DNA of 50,303 bases from Polaromonas sp. (GTDB taxonomy: Bacteria > Pseudomonadota > Gammaproteobacteria > Burkholderiales > Burkholderiaceae_C). The stretch spans positions 1-50,303 of the forward strand of contig NZ_JAUXUP010000034.1 of NCBI RefSeq assembly GCF_030680935.1, given 5' to 3'. Below the pieces are notes generated by a model. The model did not search any database, had not been told where the DNA came from, and saw only the letters and a list, made by a program, of their open reading frames with translations. The translations under genes were made by a program, and so were the position numbers. Position 1 is the stretch's first letter. Each line of letters starts with the position of its first letter. Below, in pieces: positions 26,012-33,901 of the stretch.

Positions 26012-27469
26012 TCAAGGCGTCGCCGCTGTCTCTTTCCAGCCGCCGCCCAGGGTCTTGTACAAGGTCACCTGGTTTTGCAGTTGCAGCAACCGTGCCTGCA
26101 CCACCGCCTGCCGCGCAGAAAAAAGCGAGCGCTGGGCATCGAGCAAATCAAGCTGGCTGGCAATGCCGTTCTGGTAGCGCAGATCCGACAACTTGAACCG
26201 CACGCCTTCGGCAGTGGCTTGCGCCTGCTGCGCCCGCAGCTGTTCACCCAGCGTCGCACGACCTGCCAGGGCATCAGCCACTTCGCGAAACGCCGTTTGA
26301 ATGGCTTTTTCGTATTGCGCGACGGCAATGTCGCGCCCGGCATTGGCCGACTCCAGCCCGGCCTGATTACGGCCAGCGTCAAACAAGGGAAGGAAAAGCT
26401 GGGGTGCCAGCGACCAGCCCCACGAGCCGTTTTGAAACAGGCCCGACAAATGGTTGCTGGCACTGCCCGCCGAGGCAGTCAGCGAGATGCGCGGAAAAAA
26501 CGCAGCACGCGCCGCACCGATACTGGCGTTGGCCGCCAGCAATTGCTGCTCGGCCTGGCGAATGTCGGGGCGCTTGGTCAGCAGGTCCGAGGGCAGGCCT
26601 GCCGGGACATCGACCATCACGGGAGCATCGGCCAGCGCCTGCCCGGCAGGCAAGGCAGTCGCCAGCTCGCCCTCCAGCGGCTGGCCCACCAACAGGGTCA
26701 ACAGGTTCTCATCGAGTGCGCGTTGCCTCTGCAACTGGGCGCGGCTGATACGCGCCGCTTCCAGCAGGGATTCAGCCTGGCGCAGATCGAGCTCCGACGT
26801 GACGCCGTTGTCAAAACGCAGCTGGCTCAGCTTGAAAGACTCCTCCCGCGTCGCCAGCGTCTGCTGGGTGATGCTCAGGAGTTCTTCATCGGCCAGCAGA
26901 CTCAGCCAGGTGTTGGCCACCGTCGCGATCAGGCTGATCTGTGTGGTCTTGCGGCCTTCCTCCGAAGCCAGGTACTGGGCCAGCGCAGCTTCCTTGAGAC
27001 TGGCAACGCGGCCGAAAAAATCAATCTCATACGACGTGAGCGCCAGGCCTGCGGTGTAGACACTGGCGATGTTGCCGTTGCCCGACGCGCTGGGTTGGCG
27101 CGACCCGGTCGCGGCTGCACCCACGGTTGGAAACTGGTCGGCGCGCCGGATCTGGAACTGGGCCCGTGCCTGCTCGATGTTGAGAACAGCGATGCGCAAG
27201 TCGCGGTTATTGCGCAGCGCCGATTCGATCAGCAGACGCAGCCGGGAATCGCTGAAAAAACTCTGCCACTCGAGGTCGGCAGCCGCCACCGTCTGCAGCG
27301 CAGTCGATGCCACAGGCGGCATGCCGGCCAGCGAGCGCGACAGACGCAGGCCCGGCCACTCGCCAGCAATCGGCGCGACCGGCCTCTCGTAAGTGGGCGC
27401 CATGGAACAGGCGGCCAGCAGTGCGGCTGCGCCCAGTGGCAGGAGGGAGGTCAGCACGCTCTTACGCAT
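26012..27469 (-). CDS. RND efflux outer-membrane factor, NodT/OprM-type lipoprotein
   Basis: The outer-membrane channel of the tripartite pump encoded with 27462-30641 and 30654-31916. From ATG 27469 (GAAGG eight bases upstream, overlapping the permease stop) it is 485 residues. The lipoprotein signal MRKSVLTSLLPLGAAALLAACS puts the lipidated Cys in LAAC. Two outer-membrane efflux domains follow, with YEIDFFGRVASLKEAAL and GVTSELDLRQAESLLEAAR in the first half and ASIGAARAAFFPRISLTAS and GIASQLDLLDAQRSLFSAR in the second; the internal repeat is obvious. An ATG at 27484 would add five residues and also give a usable signal. Confidence 0.94.
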   Translation of the reverse strand: MRKSVLTSLLPLGAAALLAACSMAPTYERPVAPIAGEWPGLRLSRSLAGMPPVASTALQTVAAADLEWQSFFSDSRLRLLIESALRNNRDLRIAVLNIEQARAQFQIRRADQFPTVGAAATGSRQPSASGNGNIASVYTAGLALTSYEIDFFGRVASLKEAALAQYLASEEGRKTTQISLIATVANTWLSLLADEELLSITQQTLATREESFKLSQLRFDNGVTSELDLRQAESLLEAARISRAQLQRQRALDENLLTLLVGQPLEGELATALPAGQALADAPVMVDVPAGLPSDLLTKRPDIRQAEQQLLAANASIGAARAAFFPRISLTASAGSASNHLSGLFQNGSWGWSLAPQLFLPLFDAGRNQAGLESANAGRDIAVAQYEKAIQTAFREVADALAGRATLGEQLRAQQAQATAEGVRFKLSDLRYQNGIASQLDLLDAQRSLFSARQAVVQARLLQLQNQVTLYKTLGGGWKETAATP

Positions 27470-30400
27470 GGGGATTGCCTTCATGACTTTCTGCTCCGTC
27501 GATGCCAGCCGACCGGGCATGTTCGGCATACATTTTTTTCTGCCTTTCGCTGCTCTTGAACAGGCTGCGAACGACCACAAAAAACACCGGCACAAACACC
27601 ACCGCCAGCGCAGTGCCGGTGATCATGCCGCCAATCACACCCGTGCCGATGGCGCGCTGACTTGCCGAGCCCGCACCCGTGGCCAGGGCCAGTGGCAGCA
27701 CACCCATCATGAAAGCCAGTGAGGTCATCACGATGGGTCGAAAACGCAGATGCGCAGCGGCCAGCGCCGATTCAATCGCGCTCTTACCCTGGGCTTCCAG
27801 GTCCTTCGCAAATTCGATGATCAGGATCGCATTTTTGGCCGACAGGCCGATGATGGTGATCAGGCCGACCTGAAAGTACACATCGTTCGAATACGCGCGC
27901 AGCAGCGTCGCCAGCAGCACGCCCAGCACGCCCAAAGGCACCACCATGATCACCGCCAGAGGGATGGTCCAGCTTTCGTACAGCGCCGCCAGGCAGAGAA
28001 ACACCGCCAGGATGGCAAAGCCGTACAGGACCAGGGCCTGCGAACCTGCCAGCTTTTCTTCACGTGACTGGCCGGTCCACTCAAAACCAAAACCCGACGG
28101 TAGCTGCGCCGCGAGCTTTTCCATCTCGGCCATGGCAGCGCCCGAGCTGTAACCCGGGGCGGCAGAGCCCGAGATACGCATGGCCGGGTAGCCGTTGTAA
28201 CGGATGGTCTGCTGCGCACCCGTCACCCAGCGTGTGGTGGCAAACGCCGACAGCGGCACCGGTCGGCCCTGGCTGTTGCTGGCGTTGAGCCGCAAAAGAT
28301 CATCGGGCTGCATACGCGACGGCGCATCGGCCTGTACCACCACGCGCTGCAACCGCCCCTGGTTGGGAAAATCATTGACGTAGCTTGAGCCTAGAGCGGT
28401 TGAAAGCGTGCTGTTGATGGCGTCAAACGACACCCCCAATGCATTGGCTTTGTCGCGGTCAATATCGATCTGCAGCTGCGGGCCGTCCTCCAGACCGTCT
28501 GGCCGCACCTGGGCCAGCACGGGGCTTTTGCCAGCCATGCCCAGCATCTGGTTGCGGGCGCCGACCAGTGCATCGTGCCCGGCACCACCCCGGTCCTGCA
28601 AGCGAAAAGTAAACCCGCTGGCAGAACCGAGCTCGGGGATGGGCGGCGGGCTCAGCGGGAAGATAAAGGCGTCACGAATACCCGACAGGGCACCAAAGGC
28701 CCTGCCCGCCAGCGCTTCGGCCGATTGCCCCTTGCCCTCGCGCTCGGACCAGTCTTTCAGCGTGATGAATGCCAGCGCGGCATTCTGACCCTGTCCAGCA
28801 AAGCTGAAACCGAGTACACCGACCATGCTCTGCACTTCGGGCTGCTTGAGGATGTAGCCCTCAACCTGCTCCATCACTGCCCGCGTCCGTTCCTGCGTGG
28901 CGCCAGGCGGCAGCTGGACATTGACCAGCATGGTGCCCTGGTCTTCGCCGGGCAGGAAGGACGTGGGCAAACGCATGTAAACCACCGCTACCGCGGCAAT
29001 AATCGCCGTGTAAATGATGAGGTAACGCGCCGCGCGTTTGAGCACCCTCGCGACCAGGCTTTCATAGCTTTTGGCCGTACGCGAAAACACCCGGTTGAAC
29101 CAGCCAAAAAAACCACGTCTGTCGTGGTGGTGGCCAGCCTCCACCGGTTTGAGCAGGGTGGCGCACAGCGCCGGCGTGAGGGACAGTGCCATGAAGGCTG
29201 AAAACCCGATGGAGGCCACCATCACCGCAGCAAACTGGCGGTAGATATTACCGGTGGAACCGGCAAAAAAGGCAAGCGGCACAAACACCGAAATCAGCAC
29301 CACGGTCACGCCGATGATGGCGCCCGATATCTGCTTCATCGCCTTGCGGGTGGCGTCCAGCGGGCTCAGGCCTTCTTCGCTCATGATGCGTTCGACGTTT
29401 TCCACGACCACAATCGCGTCGTCCACCACGATGCCAATCACCAGCACCATGCCAAACATGGTCAGCACATTGATCGAAAAACCCAGCGCCAGCAGCGTGG
29501 CAAAAGTGCCCAGCAGCGCGATCGGCACAACGATGGTTGGAATCACCGTGTAGCGCCAGTTTTGCAAAAACAGGTACATCACCAGAAACACCAGTGCCAC
29601 CGCTTCAAACAAAGTCACCGCCACCTGGGTGATGGATATCTGCACAAAGCGGGAACTGTCATACGGAATGGCCCAGCTCATGCCCGGCGGGAAAAACCGC
29701 TCCAGCTCCGCCATCTTCTGGCGCACCGCCTTGGCCGATGCCAGCGCGTTGCCGCTGGGCGCCAGTTGCAGGCCGATGCCCACCGCCGGTTTGCCATTGA
29801 GCCGTGCCGAGGTGGCATAAGTCTGGCCACCGAGCTCGATACGCGCCACGTCCTTGAGCCGCACGGCGGAGCCGTCGGTGTTGGCACGCAGCACGATGTT
29901 GCCGAATTGTTCGACATTGGCCAGCTGTCCATTGACCACCACGGTGGCTGCGATGCCCTGCCCGCCCACATTGGGCAAGTCGCCTATCGTGCCGGAAGAC
30001 ACCTGCGCGTTCTGCGCCCGGATGGCCACAGTCACGTCAGCCGGCGACAGGTTGAAGCCCGCCATTTTTGCCGGATCCACCCAGATGCGCATCGCACGCT
30101 CGGAACCGAAAAGCTGGGCCTGGCCGATGCCGGGCAGGCGCTGCAGTTCGGGCACCACGTTGCGCGATGCGTAGTCGCCCAGGGCAATCGGATCAAAAGC
30201 GGGGTTGCTGGACGAGAGCATCGTGAACAGCAGAAAGTTTGAACGGGATTTGTCCACCCGCACACCCTGCTGCGTGACCGCCTGGGGCAAGCGGGGAGCC
30301 GCACGCGAGAGTCGGTTTTGCACGTCCACCTGCGCCAGATCGGCATTGGTGCCAGGCTGAAAACTGATGGTGATGGTGCCGGTGCCATTGGCCTGCGCCA

Positions 30401-30641
30401 CCGACTCCATGTAGATCAACCCGGGCGAACCGTTCATTTCGCGCTCTATCACGGACAGCACGCTGTCTTCCAGCGTCTGTGCCGACGCGCCGGGATAGGC
30501 GGCGTTGATGACGATGGAAGGCGGCGCAACCGGCGGATACTGCGAGATCGGCAGCTGCGTGATGGCGACGCCGCCCATCACAATGATGAACAGGGCGATC
30601 ACCCAGGCAAAAATAGGCCTGTCGATAAAAAACTTGGCCAT
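27462..30641 (-). CDS. RND multidrug efflux permease, HAE1 (AcrB/MexB) family
   Basis: A 1059-residue inner-membrane drug/proton antiporter. It starts MAKFFIDRPIFAWVIALFI, the HAE1 signature. Proton-relay residues are visible: the Asp pair in VIGIVVDDAIVVVENVERIM (helix 4) and the Lys in IGLSAKNAILIIEFAKD (helix 10). The periplasmic porter domain includes YMESVAQANGTGTITISFQPG and QGVRVDKSRSNFLL. The C-terminus is GAESHEGNPHA. AGGAGG stands nine bases before the ATG. It belongs to an operon with the fusion protein upstream (12-bp gap) and the OprM-like channel downstream, and the set resembles MexAB-OprM/TtgABC. Substrates are probably broad hydrophobic compounds, but this is inference. Confidence 0.96.
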   Translation of the reverse strand: MAKFFIDRPIFAWVIALFIIVMGGVAITQLPISQYPPVAPPSIVINAAYPGASAQTLEDSVLSVIEREMNGSPGLIYMESVAQANGTGTITISFQPGTNADLAQVDVQNRLSRAAPRLPQAVTQQGVRVDKSRSNFLLFTMLSSSNPAFDPIALGDYASRNVVPELQRLPGIGQAQLFGSERAMRIWVDPAKMAGFNLSPADVTVAIRAQNAQVSSGTIGDLPNVGGQGIAATVVVNGQLANVEQFGNIVLRANTDGSAVRLKDVARIELGGQTYATSARLNGKPAVGIGLQLAPSGNALASAKAVRQKMAELERFFPPGMSWAIPYDSSRFVQISITQVAVTLFEAVALVFLVMYLFLQNWRYTVIPTIVVPIALLGTFATLLALGFSINVLTMFGMVLVIGIVVDDAIVVVENVERIMSEEGLSPLDATRKAMKQISGAIIGVTVVLISVFVPLAFFAGSTGNIYRQFAAVMVASIGFSAFMALSLTPALCATLLKPVEAGHHHDRRGFFGWFNRVFSRTAKSYESLVARVLKRAARYLIIYTAIIAAVAVVYMRLPTSFLPGEDQGTMLVNVQLPPGATQERTRAVMEQVEGYILKQPEVQSMVGVLGFSFAGQGQNAALAFITLKDWSEREGKGQSAEALAGRAFGALSGIRDAFIFPLSPPPIPELGSASGFTFRLQDRGGAGHDALVGARNQMLGMAGKSPVLAQVRPDGLEDGPQLQIDIDRDKANALGVSFDAINSTLSTALGSSYVNDFPNQGRLQRVVVQADAPSRMQPDDLLRLNASNSQGRPVPLSAFATTRWVTGAQQTIRYNGYPAMRISGSAAPGYSSGAAMAEMEKLAAQLPSGFGFEWTGQSREEKLAGSQALVLYGFAILAVFLCLAALYESWTIPLAVIMVVPLGVLGVLLATLLRAYSNDVYFQVGLITIIGLSAKNAILIIEFAKDLEAQGKSAIESALAAAHLRFRPIVMTSLAFMMGVLPLALATGAGSASQRAIGTGVIGGMITGTALAVVFVPVFFVVVRSLFKSSERQKKMYAEHARSAGIDGAESHEGNPHA

Positions 30642-30653
30642 GCGCCCGGCCTC

Positions 30654-31916
30654 CTATTTCGAAGCCGCAGAGGCTGGCGCACTGGCAGCCGCAGCCGGGG
30701 CAGAAGCGGCGCCGGCAGGCCCGCCAGCCGGCGCGCTGCCGATCGCCTGCCAGGGTACCGGCTTGACGCTGGCACCAGGCCGCAATTTCTGGAACCCGTC
30801 GACGATGACCTGCTCCCCGGTTTTCAAGCCCTCCAGAACGACCCACTGGTTGCCTTTGGCTGAATCTATTTTCACGGGACGTGTAGCGACCTTGCCCTCG
30901 CTATCAACCACCATCACCGTGTCACCCTGGGCCGAGCGCGTGACCGCCTGTTGAGGCAGGGTTATGGCGTTGCTCACTTTGGCCTGCTCCAGCCGCACCC
31001 GCACGTACAGGCCCGGTAGCAGTTGCGCGTTCGGGTTCGGCACCTCCGCGCGCAATGTGATCTGACCCGTCGTGGCATCCACCGTCAGATCAGAAAACAG
31101 CAAGCGCCCGGGCTTCGCATATTCGCTGCCATCCTCCAGCACGATCCGCACGCTGGCGGCGTCGCTGCCGCCGGCCCGTTTGAACTGGCCACCGTCCATC
31201 GCGGCGCGCAGCTTCATGACCTCGGAGGCCGACTGCGTGAAGTTGACATACATGGGGTTGATCTGCTGGATCACGGCCAGTTGCGTGGCATCACCCTGTC
31301 CCACCAGCGCGCCCTCGGTCACCAGTGCACGACCGATGCGACCGGAAATCGGCGCCGACACGGCGGCATACCCGAGGTTGATGTTGGCCGTCTGCACATT
31401 GGCTCGACCCACCGCCACATCCGCTTCGGCCTGCTTTTGGGCGGCAACCGCGTTGGCGTATTCCTGCTTGCTGATGGCATTGGCCTCGACCAGCGGCTTG
31501 TAACGGGCCGCCAGCGCGCTGGCCTGTGCCAGATTGGCCTCAGCGCGGGCCTGCCCGGCCTTCGCACTGGCGGCTGCCGCCGCGTAAGGCGCGGCGTCTA
31601 TGCTGAAAAGCGGCTGGCCAGCCTTCACGTCACTGCCTTCGCGAAACAGGCGCTTCTGCAAAATCCCCGCTGCCCGCGCCCGGACCTGCGCCACGCGCGA
31701 AGCTTCGAGCCGGCCCGGCAGCTCGGTCACCAGACCGACCTCACCCTGTGTCACAGTGACCACCCCCACGGTGGCGGGCGGCGGCGCAGCCGGGGGCGCG
31801 CTTTCGCCCTTGCCGCAAGCGGCCAGAAGCAATGGCAGCACGGCGCCCAGCAGCAACACGCGACAGGACGGAAACGGGGAGGCCAGGCTGCGCTGGGCGA
31901 AGGGGGACGTAGGCAT
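30654..31916 (-). CDS. RND efflux membrane fusion protein (AcrA/MexA-type lipoprotein)
   Basis: The periplasmic adaptor linking the permease to the OprM-like channel. The start is ATG 31916, with TGAGGA five bases upstream; the frame is open further but lacks a signal. At 420 residues it has a lipoprotein signal (SCRVLLLGAVLPLLLAACG), a beta-barrel/lipoyl half-motif (VTELPGRLEASRVAQVRARAAGIL, then GSDVKAGQPLFSID), a coiled-coil hairpin (about 105-170), the second lipoyl half (APISGRIGRALVTEGALVGQG) and a C-terminal domain. The tail is alanine-rich (PAGGPAGAASAPAAAASAPA). It is the first gene of the efflux operon; its promoter overlaps an AcrR-type operator. Confidence 0.94.
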   Translation of the reverse strand: MPTSPFAQRSLASPFPSCRVLLLGAVLPLLLAACGKGESAPPAAPPPATVGVVTVTQGEVGLVTELPGRLEASRVAQVRARAAGILQKRLFREGSDVKAGQPLFSIDAAPYAAAAASAKAGQARAEANLAQASALAARYKPLVEANAISKQEYANAVAAQKQAEADVAVGRANVQTANINLGYAAVSAPISGRIGRALVTEGALVGQGDATQLAVIQQINPMYVNFTQSASEVMKLRAAMDGGQFKRAGGSDAASVRIVLEDGSEYAKPGRLLFSDLTVDATTGQITLRAEVPNPNAQLLPGLYVRVRLEQAKVSNAITLPQQAVTRSAQGDTVMVVDSEGKVATRPVKIDSAKGNQWVVLEGLKTGEQVIVDGFQKLRPGASVKPVPWQAIGSAPAGGPAGAASAPAAAASAPASAASK

Positions 31917-32029
31917 GCAGATCCTCAATTTCTTCTGGAAAACCGGCGATGGGCGCCAGGGTCCGCAGTGGCCCACGCGCCTCAGGGACGAAAGCCGCAA
32001 GATTAAGGGTTTTCGCGAATGACATAGTT

Positions 32030-32058
32030 TACATACGCCGTTGAATGTATATGCTCAA
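32030..32058 (-). promoter_or_regulatory. Efflux operon promoter with AcrR/TtgR-type operator
   Basis: On the minus strand, TTGAGC (32058-32053) and TATGTA (32035-32030) are spaced by exactly 17 bp. On the plus strand the same bases form the operator half-sites TACATAC (32030-32036) and GAATGTAT (32043-32050) with 6 bp between. This matches the E. coli AcrR operator arrangement as I remember it. A repressor bound here would cover the promoter of the pump and lie just upstream of tetR. Confidence 0.75.
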
Positions 32059-32087
32059 GGGGCAAAAAGCAGCGCAAAGGAAACACC

Positions 32088-32717
32088 ATGGCCCGTCGAA
32101 CCAAAGAAGAAGCTCTGGCCACACGCCACCGGTTGCTGGATGCGGCTGAACATCAGTTTCAGGCTAAGGGCGTGTCACGCACCAGCCTGCAGGACATTGC
32201 TCGGCGCGCTGGCGCCACACGAGGTGCTGTTTACTGGCATTTCAGGGACAAGGCAGACCTGTTCAACGCGATGATGGAGAGGGTCACCCTGCCACTGGAG
32301 CAATCTTTTCAAAGTGTCGCGCAAGACGAAATCGCCGACCCGCTTACGCGCATACGCGGTCTTGTGCGCGACGCACTGGTTCGCATCGCGTCAGACCCCC
32401 AGACACGCCGGGTATTCGAGGTGGCCACCCACAAGGTGGAATATGTCGATGAGCTGCAGGCGGTCCGGATCCGCCATCTGGGAGTCCGCAAACAGTTTCT
32501 GGTATTCGTTGAACGCGGGCTGCTGGCCGCGGCTGCCCATGAGGCCATTGCCCTGTCCGTGCCGGCGGACACGGCTGCACGGGGCATACACGCCATCCTT
32601 GACGGATTGATTCAGAACTGGATGCTGGACAACACTGAATTCGACCTGTGCAAGGTGGGTCAAGGTGTGCTGGATATTTATCTAGGCGGGTTGGGTTTCA
32701 AACCCGAGCAAAAATAG
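32088..32717 (+). CDS. TetR-family repressor, AcrR/TtgR-like
   Basis: A 209-residue regulator divergent from the pump operon. The N-terminal helix-turn-helix reads RHRLLDAAEHQFQAKGVSRTSLQDIARRAGATRGAVYWHF and then RDKADLFNAM, very close to AcrR and TtgR in composition. The C-terminal ligand domain matches the TetR_C_2/AcrR type (VTLPLEQSFQSVAQDE and RIRGLVRDALVRIASDPQTRRVFEV). It probably represses both the pump and itself at the operator 32030-32053 and is released by drugs that the pump exports. The pairing is strong by position and site type. Confidence 0.93.
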   Translation: MARRTKEEALATRHRLLDAAEHQFQAKGVSRTSLQDIARRAGATRGAVYWHFRDKADLFNAMMERVTLPLEQSFQSVAQDEIADPLTRIRGLVRDALVRIASDPQTRRVFEVATHKVEYVDELQAVRIRHLGVRKQFLVFVERGLLAAAAHEAIALSVPADTAARGIHAILDGLIQNWMLDNTEFDLCKVGQGVLDIYLGGLGFKPEQK

Positions 32718-32748
32718 TAGCGCGGCACGCGGCGCCATTGCCCAGGAG

Positions 32749-33384
32749 CTAATGCAGGTGACGCGGCTTGCGACCACCGCCATGCCCGGAGCCGCCCTGC
32801 GGTCCGCCCATGCCGCGTGGCGGCCGGCCCAGCTGCATGGAGTTGACCAGTGTTTCAAAGCGCTGCTCGAACAATTTGTCCACCGCCGCCACCACATCAC
32901 CAAGTTCCGTTGCGTCGAAATGACGCTCCATCATCGCGATCATGTCCTGCACCAGCAAATCGCGCTGCACCTGCATGATTGCAGCAGGGGTGGGACCGAC
33001 AAAATACATCGCAAAATCGTCTCTGGCCTCCTGGCCGTCCGCCTCTTCATCCTCATCGAAATCCGCATCGTAAAAAGTGACTTCAATGGGTGCGCCACCG
33101 CTTGAAAGCTCATTCAGCGCCATACACACCTCGTCAAGCGCCTGGCGGAAGTCTTCTTCGCCGGGGACGGTCCAGCACAGCTGCAGCAAATGTTGGTGCA
33201 CATCAAAGCGTATGCCAGGCTCTTCCTCATAAACACTGGCGGCGCCATCTGCCAGCGACTTCGCGCCAGAGTAGGTCCACAAGGGCTTCAGCGCATCCTG
33301 CAATTGCTCAAAGCCGACATCCTCACGCAACGGCACTTCGCCGTGAACGTGAATTTCAAATGGAGGGGTGTTGTAGCGGGCCAT
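32749..33384 (-). CDS. Conserved hypothetical protein, 211 aa
   Basis: From ATG 33384 the product begins MARYNTPPFEIHVHGEVPL. The open frame continues upstream to 33468 only because it runs through the tRNA-Leu gene, so that longer start is rejected. The protein is acidic and soluble-looking: YEEEPGIRFDVHQHLLQLCW, EVTFYDADFDEDEEADGQEA and FDATELGDVVAAVDKLFEQRF. The C-terminus is Gly/Pro-rich (GRPPRGMGGPQGGSGHGGG). I do not recognise a fold with certainty; proteins of this sort seem restricted to Burkholderiales. No function is offered. It lies just downstream of tRNA-Leu on the same strand. Confidence 0.75.
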   Translation of the reverse strand: MARYNTPPFEIHVHGEVPLREDVGFEQLQDALKPLWTYSGAKSLADGAASVYEEEPGIRFDVHQHLLQLCWTVPGEEDFRQALDEVCMALNELSSGGAPIEVTFYDADFDEDEEADGQEARDDFAMYFVGPTPAAIMQVQRDLLVQDMIAMMERHFDATELGDVVAAVDKLFEQRFETLVNSMQLGRPPRGMGGPQGGSGHGGGRKPRHLH

Positions 33385-33426
33385 GGAATCTATCTTAACC
33401 AGTTGAGACCGGAAATGAACAAGAGC

Positions 33427-33518
33427 TGGTGCCTGAGACCGGAATCGAACCGGTACGCCCGTTTTCACGAAGCGGCGGATTTTAAGTCCGCTGTGTCTAC
33501 CTATTTCACCACTCAGGC
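33427..33518 (-). tRNA. tRNA-Leu(UAA)
   Basis: A class II tRNA with a long variable arm. The acceptor pairs GCCTGAG with CTCAGGC, the discriminator is A and CCA is encoded. The anticodon loop CTTAAAA carries UAA at 33484-33482. T-arm GGTTCGATTCC is canonical. It is the last of three tRNAs on this strand. Confidence 0.97.
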
Positions 33519-33536
33519 GGGGACATGCTGTCGAAC

Positions 33537-33557
33537 AAAAAAGCCCCTGGCAGGGGC
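33537..33557 (-). terminator. Terminator between tRNA-Cys and tRNA-Leu
   Basis: Minus-strand stem GCCCCT/AGGGGC with a three-base loop followed by T6. It stands after tRNA-Cys and before tRNA-Leu. Confidence 0.85.
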
Positions 33558-33575
33558 GGACGTCGAAAATTGGGA

Positions 33576-33649
33576 TGGAGGCGCGGGCCGGAGTCGAACC
33601 GACCTACTCGGATTTGCAATCCGGTACATAACCGCTTTGTTACCGCGCC
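33576..33649 (-). tRNA. tRNA-Cys(GCA)
   Basis: Acceptor GGCGCGG pairs with CCGCGCC; discriminator U and an encoded CCA follow. The anticodon loop TTGCAAA reads GCA. Length and arms are standard. Confidence 0.97.
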
Positions 33650-33727
33650 GTGATCTGTCTGCCTTCAGCAAAATCGAATGATTTTACTGACTTTCGTGAT
33701 GAAAATAATCCGATGAAAGACCCAATG

Positions 33728-33757
33728 AAAAAGGACAGCATGTTTGCATGCTGCCCT
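33728..33757 (-). terminator. Terminator between tRNA-Gly and tRNA-Cys
   Basis: Minus-strand 11-bp stem AGGGCAGCATG/CATGCTGTCCT with one G-T pair and a CAAA loop, followed by T5. Confidence 0.8.
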
Positions 33758-33764
33758 TTTGAAT

Positions 33765-33840
33765 TGGAGCGGGAGAAGAGTCTCGAACTCTCGACCTCAA
33801 CCTTGGCAAGGTTGCGCTCTACCAACTGAGCTACTCCCGC
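33765..33840 (-). tRNA. tRNA-Gly(GCC)
   Basis: Acceptor GCGGGAG pairs with CTCCCGC, discriminator U, encoded CCA. Anticodon loop CTTGCCAAG gives GCC. D-arm TAGCTCAGTTGGTAGAGC is canonical. Confidence 0.97.
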
Positions 33841-33854
33841 GATAACAGCCTCAG

Positions 33855-33883
33855 ATTATAGCGCAGTTTTTTAGCTGCGCGAA
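33855..33883 (-). promoter_or_regulatory. Promoter of tRNA-Gly
   Basis: A perfect TATAAT (33860-33855) lies 14 bp before the tRNA 5' end. A weak -35, TTCGCG (33883-33878), is 17 bp further up. An inverted repeat GCGCAGCT/AACTGCGC spans the spacer. Confidence 0.6.
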
Positions 33884-33901
33884 CCTGCTGCATAAATTTG
33901 C

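Noticed and set aside
32701..32748. aaaatagtagcgc... as a seventh copy of the interspersed repeat
   Set aside because: Only about 12 bases resemble the family and the second arm is missing.
33468..33519. Longer start (33468) for the hypothetical protein at 32749
   Set aside because: The added codons lie in the tRNA-Leu gene, and the ATG at 33384 gives a sensible N-terminus.
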